Origin: Pseudomonas graminis | GTDB lineage: Bacteria > Pseudomonadota > Gammaproteobacteria > Pseudomonadales > Pseudomonadaceae | Direction: 5' to 3' | Assembly: GCF_004364335.1 (NCBI RefSeq) | Contig: NZ_SOCR01000010.1 | Span: forward strand, 186,001 to 250,000 | DNA: 64,000 nucleotides | Part shown: positions 17,805 through 27,500 of the stretch, one piece after another | How positions within the stretch are numbered: position 1 is the stretch's first letter | Layout: the number at the start of each line of letters is the position of its first letter | Translations under genes and position numbers: made by a program | Notes under the pieces: model-generated | What the model was told of the DNA's origin: nothing | The model's database searches: none | The model's input: only the letters and a program-made list of their open reading frames with translations

Positions 17805-19751
17805 ATGTCTCTGTTCAAACAGCTGTTGATCGCGATCTGTCTGTTTCTGGTGGTTGCCTTTGCGGGGAGTTTTGTCGTCAGCCTGGAAAGCTCGCGGGCG
17901 CAGTACGTCAATCAGTTGCGCTCCCACGCCCAGGACGCCGCGACCTCGCTGGCGCTGTCGCTGACGTCCAATATCGACGACCCGGCGATGGTTGAGCTGA
18001 TGGTGTCGTCGATCTTCGACAGCGGTTATTACGCGAGCATCCGGGTGGTGGACCTGGCCAGTGGCGACGCCATCGTCGAGCGCAGTGCGACGCCGGACAA
18101 TCAGGGCGTGCCGCAGTGGTTCATCAACGCCATCGGGCTTGAGCCGGCGGGCGGCGAGGCGATTGTCAGCCGTGGCTGGCAGCAGACGGCGCGGGTCGAA
18201 GTGGTGAGCCACCCGATGTTCGCGCTGGCCAAGTTGTGGCAGAGCGCGCTGGGCAGCCTTGGCTGGTTGCTGGTGTGTGGCGTGGTCAGTGCGATTCTCG
18301 GCGCGATGCTGTTGCGTCGGCAGCTGAAGCCGCTGGACTACATGGTGGCGCAGTCCCAGGCGATTGGCCGTCGCGAGTTCCTCGTTCTGCCCGAACTGCC
18401 GCGCACGCCGGAGCTGCGCCGGGTGGTGCAGGCGATGAACCAGATGGTCGAGAAGCTCAAGGCGCTGTTTCAGGAAAGCACCGAGCGCAGTGAGAAGCTG
18501 CGCATCGAGTCGTATCAGGACAGCCTGACCGGGCTGTCCAACCGTCGTTATTTCGATATGCAGCTCAATGCCCACGTCAGTCATCTGGAAGACGGACGCG
18601 CGGGCTATTTGATGATGTTGCGCGTCAACGACCTGGCCGGTTTGAACCAGCGTCTGGGTGGCAAGCGTACCGATGCCTTGCTGGTGGCGGTGGCGGAGCA
18701 GTTGGTGCGTCACTGCGAGAAATACCCTGAAACCCGCAACCTCATCAGTCGCAGCCGTGGCGGGGAATTCGCCGTGCTGGCGCCGGGCATGGTTCACGAT
18801 GAAGCCGTGCAACTGGTGCAGAATCTTGAGGCGGCGCTGCAGAGTCTGGAAGCCACCGGCGCCTCCGATGTCTCGCCCGTCGCGCATATGGGGCTGGCGC
18901 CGTACAGCCCGGGCGATGCCTCGCTGACGCTGCTGACGCTGGCGGATCAGGCGCTGTCCCAGGCGGAAAGCGGTGGCGAGCAATCGTGGTATTGCATCGA
19001 GCGTGGCGCGATTGGCGATCTGGGTGAAGACCAGCACGCGTGGCACATGACCCTGGATCATGCCCTTGAGCACGGGCGCTTTCAGTTGTTCTTTCAGCCG
19101 GTGGTTGAATCTGGTGATGCCGCGAAGGTGCTGCATTACAAAGTGCTGTCGCGGCTGGTCGATGCTGACGGCGAGACGATTCCGGCCGGGCGCTTTTTGC
19201 CGTGGCTGGAGCGGTTTGGCTGGTCGAGCCGCTTGGATATGCTGATGCTGCAGCAGGTACTGAGGCATCTGGGTACGCACAATGAGCGCTTGGCGCTGAA
19301 TCTGTCGGCGGCCACGCTCAACGATGCGTCGGCGCTGAATGAAGTGTTCAACGCCCTGCGCCAGCACCCGAAACTCGGCGCGCGCCTGACCTTCGAGATC
19401 GGCGAGGAGCAAGTGCCGGAGCAAGCGGTGCTGGAGAAGCTGACCCGCCGCCTGCAAGAAGCCGGCTATTCCCTGGCGCTGCAGCGGTTTGGTGGGCGTT
19501 TCAGCATGATCGGCAACCTGGCGCATCTGGGGCTGGCTTACCTGAAGATCGATGGCAGCTACATCCGCACCATTGACCAGGAGAGCCACAAGCGGTTGTT
19601 CATCGAAGCGGTCCAGCGCGCGGCACACAGTATCGACCTGCCGCTGATTGCCGAGCGCGTTGAGACCGACGGCGAACACCGGGTGATCGTTGAGATGGGG
19701 ATTGAAGGGGTACAGGGGCAGCTGTTCGGTGATCCTGCGCCGTGGAAGTGA
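17805..19751 (+). CDS. lapD: LapD inner-membrane c-di-GMP receptor
   Basis: This 648-residue protein has a transmembrane helix at about 5-25, a periplasmic PAS-like output domain (about 26-150), a second helix (about 151-172) and a HAMP plus signalling helix. A GGDEF-like domain (about 235-390) and an EAL-like domain (about 400-648) follow. Both are degenerate: the diguanylate cyclase motif reads RGGEF, and the EAL position reads KVL in HYKVLSR. It should therefore bind c-di-GMP without making or degrading it, as known for LapD. When loaded it sequesters LapG and keeps the adhesin on the surface. The ATG has TAGGAG 7 nt upstream and lies 8 nt after the lapG stop (one operon). Confidence 0.95.
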   Translation: MSLFKQLLIAICLFLVVAFAGSFVVSLESSRAQYVNQLRSHAQDAATSLALSLTSNIDDPAMVELMVSSIFDSGYYASIRVVDLASGDAIVERSATPDNQGVPQWFINAIGLEPAGGEAIVSRGWQQTARVEVVSHPMFALAKLWQSALGSLGWLLVCGVVSAILGAMLLRRQLKPLDYMVAQSQAIGRREFLVLPELPRTPELRRVVQAMNQMVEKLKALFQESTERSEKLRIESYQDSLTGLSNRRYFDMQLNAHVSHLEDGRAGYLMMLRVNDLAGLNQRLGGKRTDALLVAVAEQLVRHCEKYPETRNLISRSRGGEFAVLAPGMVHDEAVQLVQNLEAALQSLEATGASDVSPVAHMGLAPYSPGDASLTLLTLADQALSQAESGGEQSWYCIERGAIGDLGEDQHAWHMTLDHALEHGRFQLFFQPVVESGDAAKVLHYKVLSRLVDADGETIPAGRFLPWLERFGWSSRLDMLMLQQVLRHLGTHNERLALNLSAATLNDASALNEVFNALRQHPKLGARLTFEIGEEQVPEQAVLEKLTRRLQEAGYSLALQRFGGRFSMIGNLAHLGLAYLKIDGSYIRTIDQESHKRLFIEAVQRAAHSIDLPLIAERVETDGEHRVIVEMGIEGVQGQLFGDPAPWK

Positions 19752-19806
19752 TGGGCTGAGGAACGCGCTTGCTGTTTTACTCAATGTCGATGGCTGACGC
19801 GCTATG

Positions 19807-20006
19807 TGCAGGAGCTTGCCCGCGAATGCGTGGTGTCAGTCACCCCTTTAGCGACTGACAGAACGCGTTCGCCAGCAAGCCGGCTCCTACGGATTTGCGT
19901 GGGTTGATCAGTAGTCGTGGTATCAGGGGTGGAGTGCGGCGTCGGCAAGTGCATTCGCGGGCAAGCGCGCTCCTACGCCCTTCGGGCAGAGGCGGACCGC
20001 GATCCA
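19807..20006. repeat. REP composite, copy 1
   Basis: This is an inverted REP pair (GCAGGAGCTTGCCCGCGAA, then GTTCGCCAGCAAGCCGGCTC, 19807-19892), followed by about 60 nt of shared spacer and a third REP (CATTCGCGGGCAAGCGCGCT, about 19951-19977) with the tail CCCTTCGGGCAGAGGC. The same three-part arrangement recurs at 20600 and 20895. It sits just after lapD; the rest of the 412-nt gap up to 20163 shows no gene. Confidence 0.8.
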
Positions 20007-20163
20007 TGCCATCCTTTCGGGTATATTGCCGACCAACAGGGGCGTGATCCAACGCGGACTGCCGGCGGTGCGTCGTCCGCCATTGCGTTGAGTGGTCAAG
20101 CTTGGGTTTACATCGACACGCGACCCGCGTCGTTATTTCAAATCAAACAATGGAAGAGCACTT

Positions 20164-20484
20164 ATGAAGCCATGGATTGCCGCCTGCATGATCGCGACCC
20201 TATCGGGGTGCGGCACGATCAAAACCCTCAATGACGAAAAAGGGGCCGCAGATACCTTGGCGCGCCACAGCTCCAATTGCCAGTCCATCCCCCGTGCCTA
20301 CAGCGGTGCGGTTTACCAGTTCTGCACCTTGAACGCTCCGCCAGTTTCCGGGCCCCACTGGTCTGCGCCCACCATTGCATTGGACATGGCCCTTTCCGCG
20401 GTCGCCGATACCGTGCTGCTTCCCTACACGGGGTATCAGCAATACCAGCAGGGCGACATCAAGGTCCGACGTAAGCAGTACTGA
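20164..20484 (+). CDS. Small YceK/YidQ-like lipoprotein
   Basis: This 106-residue protein has a lipoprotein signal: MKPWIAACMIATLSGCGT with lipobox LSGC, so the mature Cys is residue 16. It resembles the short YceK/YidQ (DUF1375) lipoproteins, with two more Cys (Cys37, Cys54) and the conserved ending DTVLLPYTGYQQY. The start at 20164 is chosen because GGAAGAG lies 5-6 nt upstream; the frame is open to 20092 but the upstream part lacks a signal. It stands alone between two REP composites. Function unknown; probably outer or inner membrane anchored. Confidence 0.8.
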   Translation: MKPWIAACMIATLSGCGTIKTLNDEKGAADTLARHSSNCQSIPRAYSGAVYQFCTLNAPPVSGPHWSAPTIALDMALSAVADTVLLPYTGYQQYQQGDIKVRRKQY

Positions 20485-20599
20485 TCGGTCGTCTTTAATA
20501 TGTCGGCTGCGCCGTTGCTTCGCGCCAGATCGTGGGACAAGCCACGCTCCTGCAGGACGATTGGCGCTCGACGCATGTTTTGGATGCAGGCGTGAAATT

Positions 20600-20800
20600 G
20601 TAGGAGCGCGCTTGCCCGCGAATGCGTGGTGTCAGTCACCCTTTTAGCCACTGACAGGACGCGTTCGCCAGCAAGCCGGCTCCTACGGATTGAGTGGGTT
20701 GATGAATGGCCGTTGTGTCAGGCGTGAAGCGCGGCGCGTCGGAAACCGCCTTCGCGGGCAAGCGCGCTCCTACGCCCTTCGGGCAGAGGCAGAACGTGAT
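20600..20800. repeat. REP composite, copy 2
   Basis: Same order as copy 1: REP pair at 20600-20688, a shared spacer (GGGTTGATGAATGGCCGTTG), a third REP at about 20750-20773 and the tail CCCTTCGGGCAGAGGC. It is closer to copy 3 than to copy 1 in the first arm. No coding frame is visible in the surrounding 20485-21146 stretch. Confidence 0.8.
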
Positions 20801-20894
20801 CCTGCCATTTCATCTTGGGACTTTAGACCTGTGGGATGGTCATCAAACGCGGATTACCTGCGGGAACGCAGATTGATGGACGGCGCAAATCAAC

Positions 20895-21075
20895 TGTAGG
20901 AGCGCGCTTGCCCGCGAATGCGTGGTGTCAGTCACCCTTTTAGCAACTGACAGCACGCGTTCGCCAGCAAGCCGGCTCCTACGGATTTGTGTGGGTGGAT
21001 CAATAGGCGTCGTGTCAGGCGTTAAGCCCGTCGCCTCGGAAAACGCATTCGCGGGCCCGCGCGCTCTTGCATCTA
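20895..21075. repeat. REP composite, copy 3 (third arm degenerate)
   Basis: The REP pair at 20895-20985 is almost identical to copy 2 across GAATGCGTGGTGTCAGTCAC. The third arm at 21043-21068 has lost its palindrome (CGGGCCCGCGCGCTCTTGC) and the CTTCGGGCAG tail is missing. Confidence 0.75.
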
Positions 21076-21146
21076 GCGCGTCAGCCAGCCTTATTTTCGA
21101 ATGGCATGCCCTAAGCGGGTAAGCGCCAAGGTCGGGGAGGTGGGCT

Positions 21147-21485
21147 TCAGATCAGCCGTTGTTCATCATCATTGATCAGGTCGCTCAGGCCGCCCAGTGT
21201 TTCCCGGGCCTGGGTACGATCCATCAATTTTGCCTGTGCGGCGGCGGGGAGGTCGGTGATGGTGAGGATGCCTTTGCTGGTCAGGACCTGAATCAAGTCG
21301 TCCAGTACCCGGATCATGTCCATGTCGCTGGACTTGAGCTGGATCAGGCTTTTCTCGACCACTTCGTTGGCAAACCAGGCTTGCACCTGATGGTCATCGG
21401 GCGGCAGTTGCTCGCTTGCTTCGGCAAAAGCTGTTGCTTCCACGCGAACTAGCGTTCCATCGGCATCGCGCTGAACGTAAAACAT
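21147..21485 (-). CDS. Small conserved protein downstream of lapA
   Basis: This 112-residue soluble protein begins MFYVQRDADGTLVRVEATAF and is acidic and largely helical. The ATG at 21485 has GAGGAA 8 nt upstream. Similar short proteins, often misannotated as tryptophan-synthase-beta-like, are found in Pseudomonas genomes; I recognise no catalytic motif. It lies 84 nt downstream of lapA on the same strand, behind a strong hairpin, so it is either read through from lapA or has its own promoter. No function is proposed. Confidence 0.75.
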   Translation of the reverse strand: MFYVQRDADGTLVRVEATAFAEASEQLPPDDHQVQAWFANEVVEKSLIQLKSSDMDMIRVLDDLIQVLTSKGILTITDLPAAAQAKLMDRTQARETLGGLSDLINDDEQRLI

Positions 21486-21506
21486 GGCTCATTCCTCAGG
21501 GGACTA

Positions 21507-21545
21507 ACTGTGCTGGCAACCGTCAGGGACGATTGCCAGCACAGT
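21507..21545 (-). terminator. Hairpin after lapA
   Basis: A perfect 13-bp inverted repeat (ACTGTGCTGGCAA at 21507-21519 and its complement at 21533-21545) lies 25 nt beyond the lapA stop. There is no strong T run on the minus strand. It separates lapA from the 112-residue protein gene. Confidence 0.6.
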
Positions 21546-21569
21546 ACAACAGCTCTCTTGGCTCAGCTA

Positions 21570-24500
21570 TCAGTGGTGATCGACTTTGATGGTCGGATCC
21601 GCACCGCTCACCAGCGAGTTGACCATGGCATTGCTCCAGGTCACGCCCTCCACCTTGATGTGCACATCGGCCGTGGTCGCCGCGGCAGCCGCCGTGACAT
21701 TCGACGCGAACTGCCCGGTGGTGCTGACTTGCAGAATGGTGTCACGGCCATCATTGGTGACTTGCAGGTACTTGCTGAGGGTGTCGGTGTCTTCACCTTG
21801 CAGCAGGTCACGCAGGTCAATGCGGTCGCCTTCGCCTTTGTTGAAGTCCTTGATCACGTCAAAGCCACCGCTGTTGGTGTCGCCTGCTTTCCAGGCGAAC
21901 GTATCGGTACCTGCGCCACCGGTAAGGATGTCGTTGCCTTTACCACCAATCAGAATGTCGTTGCCGTTACCACCGTTGAGGATGTCGTCGCCACCCTGGC
22001 CGAACAGAATGTCATTGCCATTGCCGCCCAGCAGGGTGTCGTTGCCGTCCTGCGACGTCGACGAGGAATTGCTCAGGTGAGCCACCGCATCGAGGTTGTT
22101 GGTCACGAACGAATGCAGCGTCTTGTCATCGATGGTCGACACGTTCACGTGCAGGGTGTCTGCCGCAAACGCCTTCAGCGCCGTGATGCCGCCCTGCGTG
22201 TTGTAGGTGATCAGGTCACCGAACAGGATGTCATTGCCGTCGCCACCGTTGAGGGTGTCGCTGCCCGGCGCGATATCCTTCTGGTCGCCCAGTACCGCCT
22301 TCGCCAGATCGTCAGCGTTGACGTTGGTCTGCGCGTGACCGTCACTGTCGTAGTGATCGAGCGTGCTCGTCTTGACGGCCGAGCTCAGGCCGATCGCTTC
22401 GATGGTCGGCGACTGCTTCAGCAGCAGGGCGTAGCCGGTGTCCGCTTCAGCCAGGACAACGCTGCTGCCGTTGGTTTCAGGTGAATTCAGGCTGTATTCC
22501 TGACCGCCCTTGCCGTCGGCGTGGCTGGCAAGCGTGCCGACCAGCGCGCCGTTGCTGTTGCTGGCGTAGCTGTACACATGGCCCACGGTGTCGATGGCGA
22601 CTTTGCCGTTTACCGTGTACGTGCTGCCCAGATGCCAGCTGTCCAGCGCGGTCGCCAGCGTGATGGTCGTGCCGCTCACCGTACCGAGCACCGTGCTGGT
22701 GTTCTGGTAGACGTTAGGCTCGCCGTCGGTGATGAAGTAAGTGCGGTTCTCGCCCGTCGGGTTGGTGCTGTTCAAGCCGGCAAACCAGTTCGCCGTGGTC
22801 TTGAAGGCATCTTCGTAGTTGGTGGTACCGCCCGATGTCATGGTCGCCAGAGCAGCGGCCAATGTTTTCAGCGCAGCAGCCTTGTCAGACATGTCCACCG
22901 ACACGGTCGAACGCACGTTGGTGTCGAAATCCACCAGCAGGACGTTGATCTTGCCAGCGTTGGCCGTTTGAGCGCCGTTCGCCAGTTTCTCGAACACCGA
23001 CTGCAACTGCGTCTTCGCCGTGTCGAGGGATTTGCCCATGCTGCCCGAGCTGTCGACGATGAAGGCGATGTTGTAGCTCTTGCCCTGCACGATGGTCGTG
23101 CCGCTGACGTCGCCGACGATGATGTCGCCACCGGTGGTGCCAGTGATCGGCGTCGGGTCGCTGCCGGCCAGGCCTTCACTCGAGGTGTAGGTCTGAGACT
23201 CGACGGTGACGGTGATCGCCTTGCTGTCGCTGGCGCTGGCTACCGCGCTTGGGACGCCTGGCACCGTTGCTTCGGTCGCCGTCGCCGTCACGTTCAGCGT
23301 GAACTTGCCGCTGAAGTAGTCAGGCGTGGTGATGCTCAGCGTCGACAGGTCGAATGGGCTGACGTTGATCGTGTCCATCACGGTTTTGCCGTTTTCGACG
23401 TGAGTCGTCACGGTGGCCGTGTGACCTGCTGCGTCGGTCAGGACCGAACCGGCCGGTGCGCCGCCGCTCAGGGTCGTGACGTGAGTCTCCGAACCGTCAA
23501 GGCTGTCACCGAACACCGCTTTGACCGGGCTCAGCTTGATCGCGGTGCCTTCGGTGCCGTGGTTCAGCTCGTAACCGGTGTAATAACCCTCACCGCTGCC
23601 AACCGTGCCTTCGTGCAGCGACGAGACGTTCAGGCCGGACGCCTTGAGGTCATCGACCGTTGCGAACAGCAGCACGTTGGTGCTGTTCAGCGCGACGGTC
23701 TGAGTGGCGCCGGTGCTGAGGGTCTTGTCGACCAGGTTGATGCTGTAGTTGCCCGGGCCCGCCTGGTTGTAGTGGTAGATGTCCAGGGTGTAGTAGCCGG
23801 ACTCCGTCGGCGTGAAGCCCGCACTCTGGATCTTGCCGCCCGCGCCCCATGTGGCGTTGGCTGCAGTCTGGCCCGCTACGGTGATCAGCAGACTGTCGTC
23901 CGCGGTACCGGAGAAGGTGTAGGTGTGGCCGGCTTCCATGTAGACCAGACCGGACAACTTGGTGCCGGTACCGACAGCTACGGAAGCGTCCTGCGCAGCG
24001 GCGGCGACGGTGTGAGTGGTCGACGCAACGGTGGTGTTGAAGCCGGCCTTGATGGTCGCTTCGTTGGCGCCCTGGCCGTTGGTGCCCATATTGGTCAGCG
24101 TGCCGACGTAGACGTCCTTGACCAGGCCGGTCGACTGAACGACGCCTGTACCCAGCGTTACCAACGGCTGGTCGGCGACAGGCGCCACGTTGATGGTGCC
24201 GGTAGCTTTGACCGAACTCGCCAGACCCTGATCGTCGACGGCCTTGTAGGTGAACGAGGTGCTGCCCGCCCAATCGGCGGCTGGCTTGAAGTACACCGTT
24301 GCAGCGTTGCCGACTGCCGCGATGTTGCTCAGGCTGGTTAGCGCCACTTTGCCGGCCGCATCGGCGTAGAACGTGCCGTGTGCAGCCATGTCGACCAAGT
24401 TGAAGTGGTCGATCGCGCCATCCACATCAGAGCCGGTCAGCTTGACCGCGATGGTGGTGTCTTCGTTGCCCGTTGCCGACGCTGCCTTGGTCACCGGCGC

Positions 24501-27500
24501 GTCGTTCACGGCGATCACGTTGATCTGGCTGTTGTGTACGACAGTCTGGTTATTGCTGCCGTTGGCGTCGGCGTCGGTGACAGCGATGGTCACACCGCGC
24601 GGTGCGGTGCTTGGGTTCTCGCTGTTGTCGGCGTAGGTGATCGACTTGATCAGGGTTTCGTAGTTGGCAACCGAAGCCTTGCCGGTCAAGTCGATGACGA
24701 TGTTGCCGTTGGCGTCGTTGCTGAGCTTGTAGCTGATACCCAGGTCGGTGGTGCCGGTAGTGCCGTCGGTGCCGCCTTTGTAGTACTGCGAAACGATCAG
24801 GTCTTCGCCTTTGATGCCGGTCAGCGTGATTTTCGCGCTGCTCAGTTGGGTGCTGTCGACGTCGGTGATGCTGAAGTTGTTGACGATTGGCGTCGCTGCA
24901 CCGTTTTCGGTGTAGGTGATGCTGCCGAAGTTGACCACCGGCGCGTCGTTCACAGCCGTGACGTTGATGCTGCCCGTGCCCGTCGTAGCGGCTTGCAGGC
25001 CCTGGTTGTCAACGGCGGTGTAGGTGAACGGTGTGCTGCCATTCCAGTTCGCGTCCGGCTTGAAATAGATCGTCGCACCGTTGTTGGTAGCGGTGATGTC
25101 GTTCAAGTTGGTCAGCGGCTGAGTGCCGGCCGCGTCGGAGTAGAACGTGCCGTGTGCAGGCACATCCACCAGATTGAAGTGGTCGATGGTGCCGTCCGCG
25201 TCAGAACCCGTCAGCGTGACCGCAATGGTGGTGTCTTCGTTGCCTTGGCCCGAAGCCGTGTTCACGGTCGGAGCGTCATTCCAGGCATCAACTGTGACGG
25301 TGATCGCCTTGCTGTCGCTGGCACTTGCAACTGCGCTCGGCACGCCAGGTATCGTCGCTTCAGTGGCTGTCGCGGTGATATTGAGCGAGAACGTGCCAGA
25401 GAAGACCTTAGGCGTGGTGATGCTCAGCGTCGACAGGTCGAAGTTGCTGACGTCGATCGTGTCCATCACGGTTTTGCCGTTTTCGGCGTGAGTCGTCACG
25501 GTGGCCGAGTGGCCCGCTGCGTCGGTCAGAATCGAGCCGGCCGGTGCGCCGCCGCTGAGGGTGGTGACGTGAGTCTCCGAACCGTCGAGGCTGTCGCCGA
25601 ATACCGCGCTGACCGGACTGAGCTTGATCGCGCTGCCTTCGGTGCCGTGGTTCAACTCGTAAGCGGTGTAATAACCCTCACCGCCGCCCGCTTTGCCTTC
25701 GTGCAATGGCGAGACGTTCAGGCCGGAAGCCTTGAGGTCATCGACCGATGCGAACAGCAGCACGTCGCTGCCGTCCAGGGCGACGTTTTGAGCGACGTTG
25801 GTGCTGTTGTTCGTGTCAGTCAGGCCGATGTTGTAATTGCCCGGGCCGTCCTGGTTGTAGTGGTAAATATCCAGCGTGTAGTAACCGGAGGCCGAAGGAA
25901 CAAAGCCTGCGCCCACGTTCTGCACGACGCCGCTTTCGCCAATTGTGGCGGTGGCGGCGGTCTGTCCGCCGACGGTGATCAACAGGCTGTCGTCTGCGGT
26001 ACCGGTGAAGTTATAGGTGTGGCCGGCTTCCAGGTAAATCAGGCCCGACAGCTTGACGCCGGTGCCAGCGGCAACGGACGAATCCTGTGCAGCGGTCGCG
26101 ACACTGTGGGCGGTCGGTTCAACGGTGGTGTTGAAGCCGGCCTTGAGGGTCGCTTCGTTGGCGCCTTTACCGTCGGTGCCCATATTGCTCAGCGTGCCGA
26201 CATAGACGTCCTTGACCAGACCGGTCGACTGAACAATGCCGGAGCCCAGCGTTATCAGCGGTTGGTCGGCGACAGGCGCCACGTTGATGGTGCCGTTGGC
26301 GGGCGTGGTGTCTGCTTTACCCTGATTGTCGACGGCGGTGTAGGTGAATTGGGTGCTGCCGCTCCAGTCGCCGTCCGGCTTGAAGAAAACGGTTGCGCTG
26401 TTGCCGGTCGCCTTGATGACGCTGGTGCCGTCCAGTGCCTGAGTGCCGGCGGCATCGGCGTAGAACGTACCGTGCTGCCCAAGGTTGACCAGGTTGAAGT
26501 GGTCAACAGTGCCATCAACGTCGGTGCCGGTCAGTTTGACCGCAACGGTGTTGTCTTCGTCGCCCGTGGCCGACGCTGACTTGGTCACCGGCGCATCGTT
26601 CACGGCGATCACGTTGATCTGGCTGTCGTGAACGACGGTCTGGTTGTTGGTGCCGTTGGCATCCACATCGGTCACAGCGATGGTCACGCCGCGCGGTGCG
26701 GTGCTCGGATTGTTGCTGTTGTCGGCGTAGGTGATCGACTTGATCAGGGTTTCGTAGTTGGCAACCGAAGCTTTGCCGGTCAAGTCGATGACGATGTTGC
26801 CGTTGGCGTCATTGCTCAGCTTGTAGCTGATACCCAGATCGGTGGTGCCGGTGGTGCCATCGGTGCCGCCTTTGTAGTACTGGGAAACGATCAGGTCTTC
26901 GCCTTTGATGCCGGTCAGCGTGATCTTCGCGCTGCTCAGTTCGGTGCTGTCGACGTCGGTGATGCTGAAGTCTTTGACGATCGCGATCGGTGCACCGTTT
27001 TCGGTGTAGGTGATGCTGCCGAAGTTGACCACCGGCGCGTCGTTCACAGGCGTAACGGTGATCGTGCCGGTTGCCGGGGTGGTGGAAGCCGTGCCCTGGT
27101 TGTCGACGGCGGTGTAGGTGAACGGCGTGCTGCCATTCCAGTTGGCGTCCGGCTTGAAGTAGATCGTCGCGCCATTGTTGGTCGCGGTGATGTCGTTCAA
27201 GTTGGTCAGCGGCTGGGTGCCTGCGGCGTCGGAGTAGAACGTGCCGTTGGCAGGCGTGTTGACCAGGGTGAAGTGGTCAATGGTGCCGTCGACGTCGGAG
27301 CCGGTCAGCTTGACCGCGACGAGCGTGTCTTCGTTGCCATTGCCTGTGGCCGTGTTAACGAGCGGCGCATCGTTCACTGACGCGACGTTCACGGTCAGCG
27401 ACTGCGTCGTGGTGGCCGAATCCTTGTTGGCGCCTTCGGTCGACGTCGAACTCACTTGCAGGTTGATCGAGCCGTTGAAGTCTTTCGGCGGCGTGATGGT

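Noticed and set aside
17793..19784. Minus-strand open frame of 663 codons opposite lapD
   Set aside because: Antisense shadow of lapD; composition His/Arg/Gln-rich and no recognisable domain.
19807..21075. CRISPR array suggested by three similar blocks
   Set aside because: The repeated blocks are about 200 nt, unevenly spaced, palindromic within and contain a gene between them; there are no short direct repeats with regular spacers and no cas genes.
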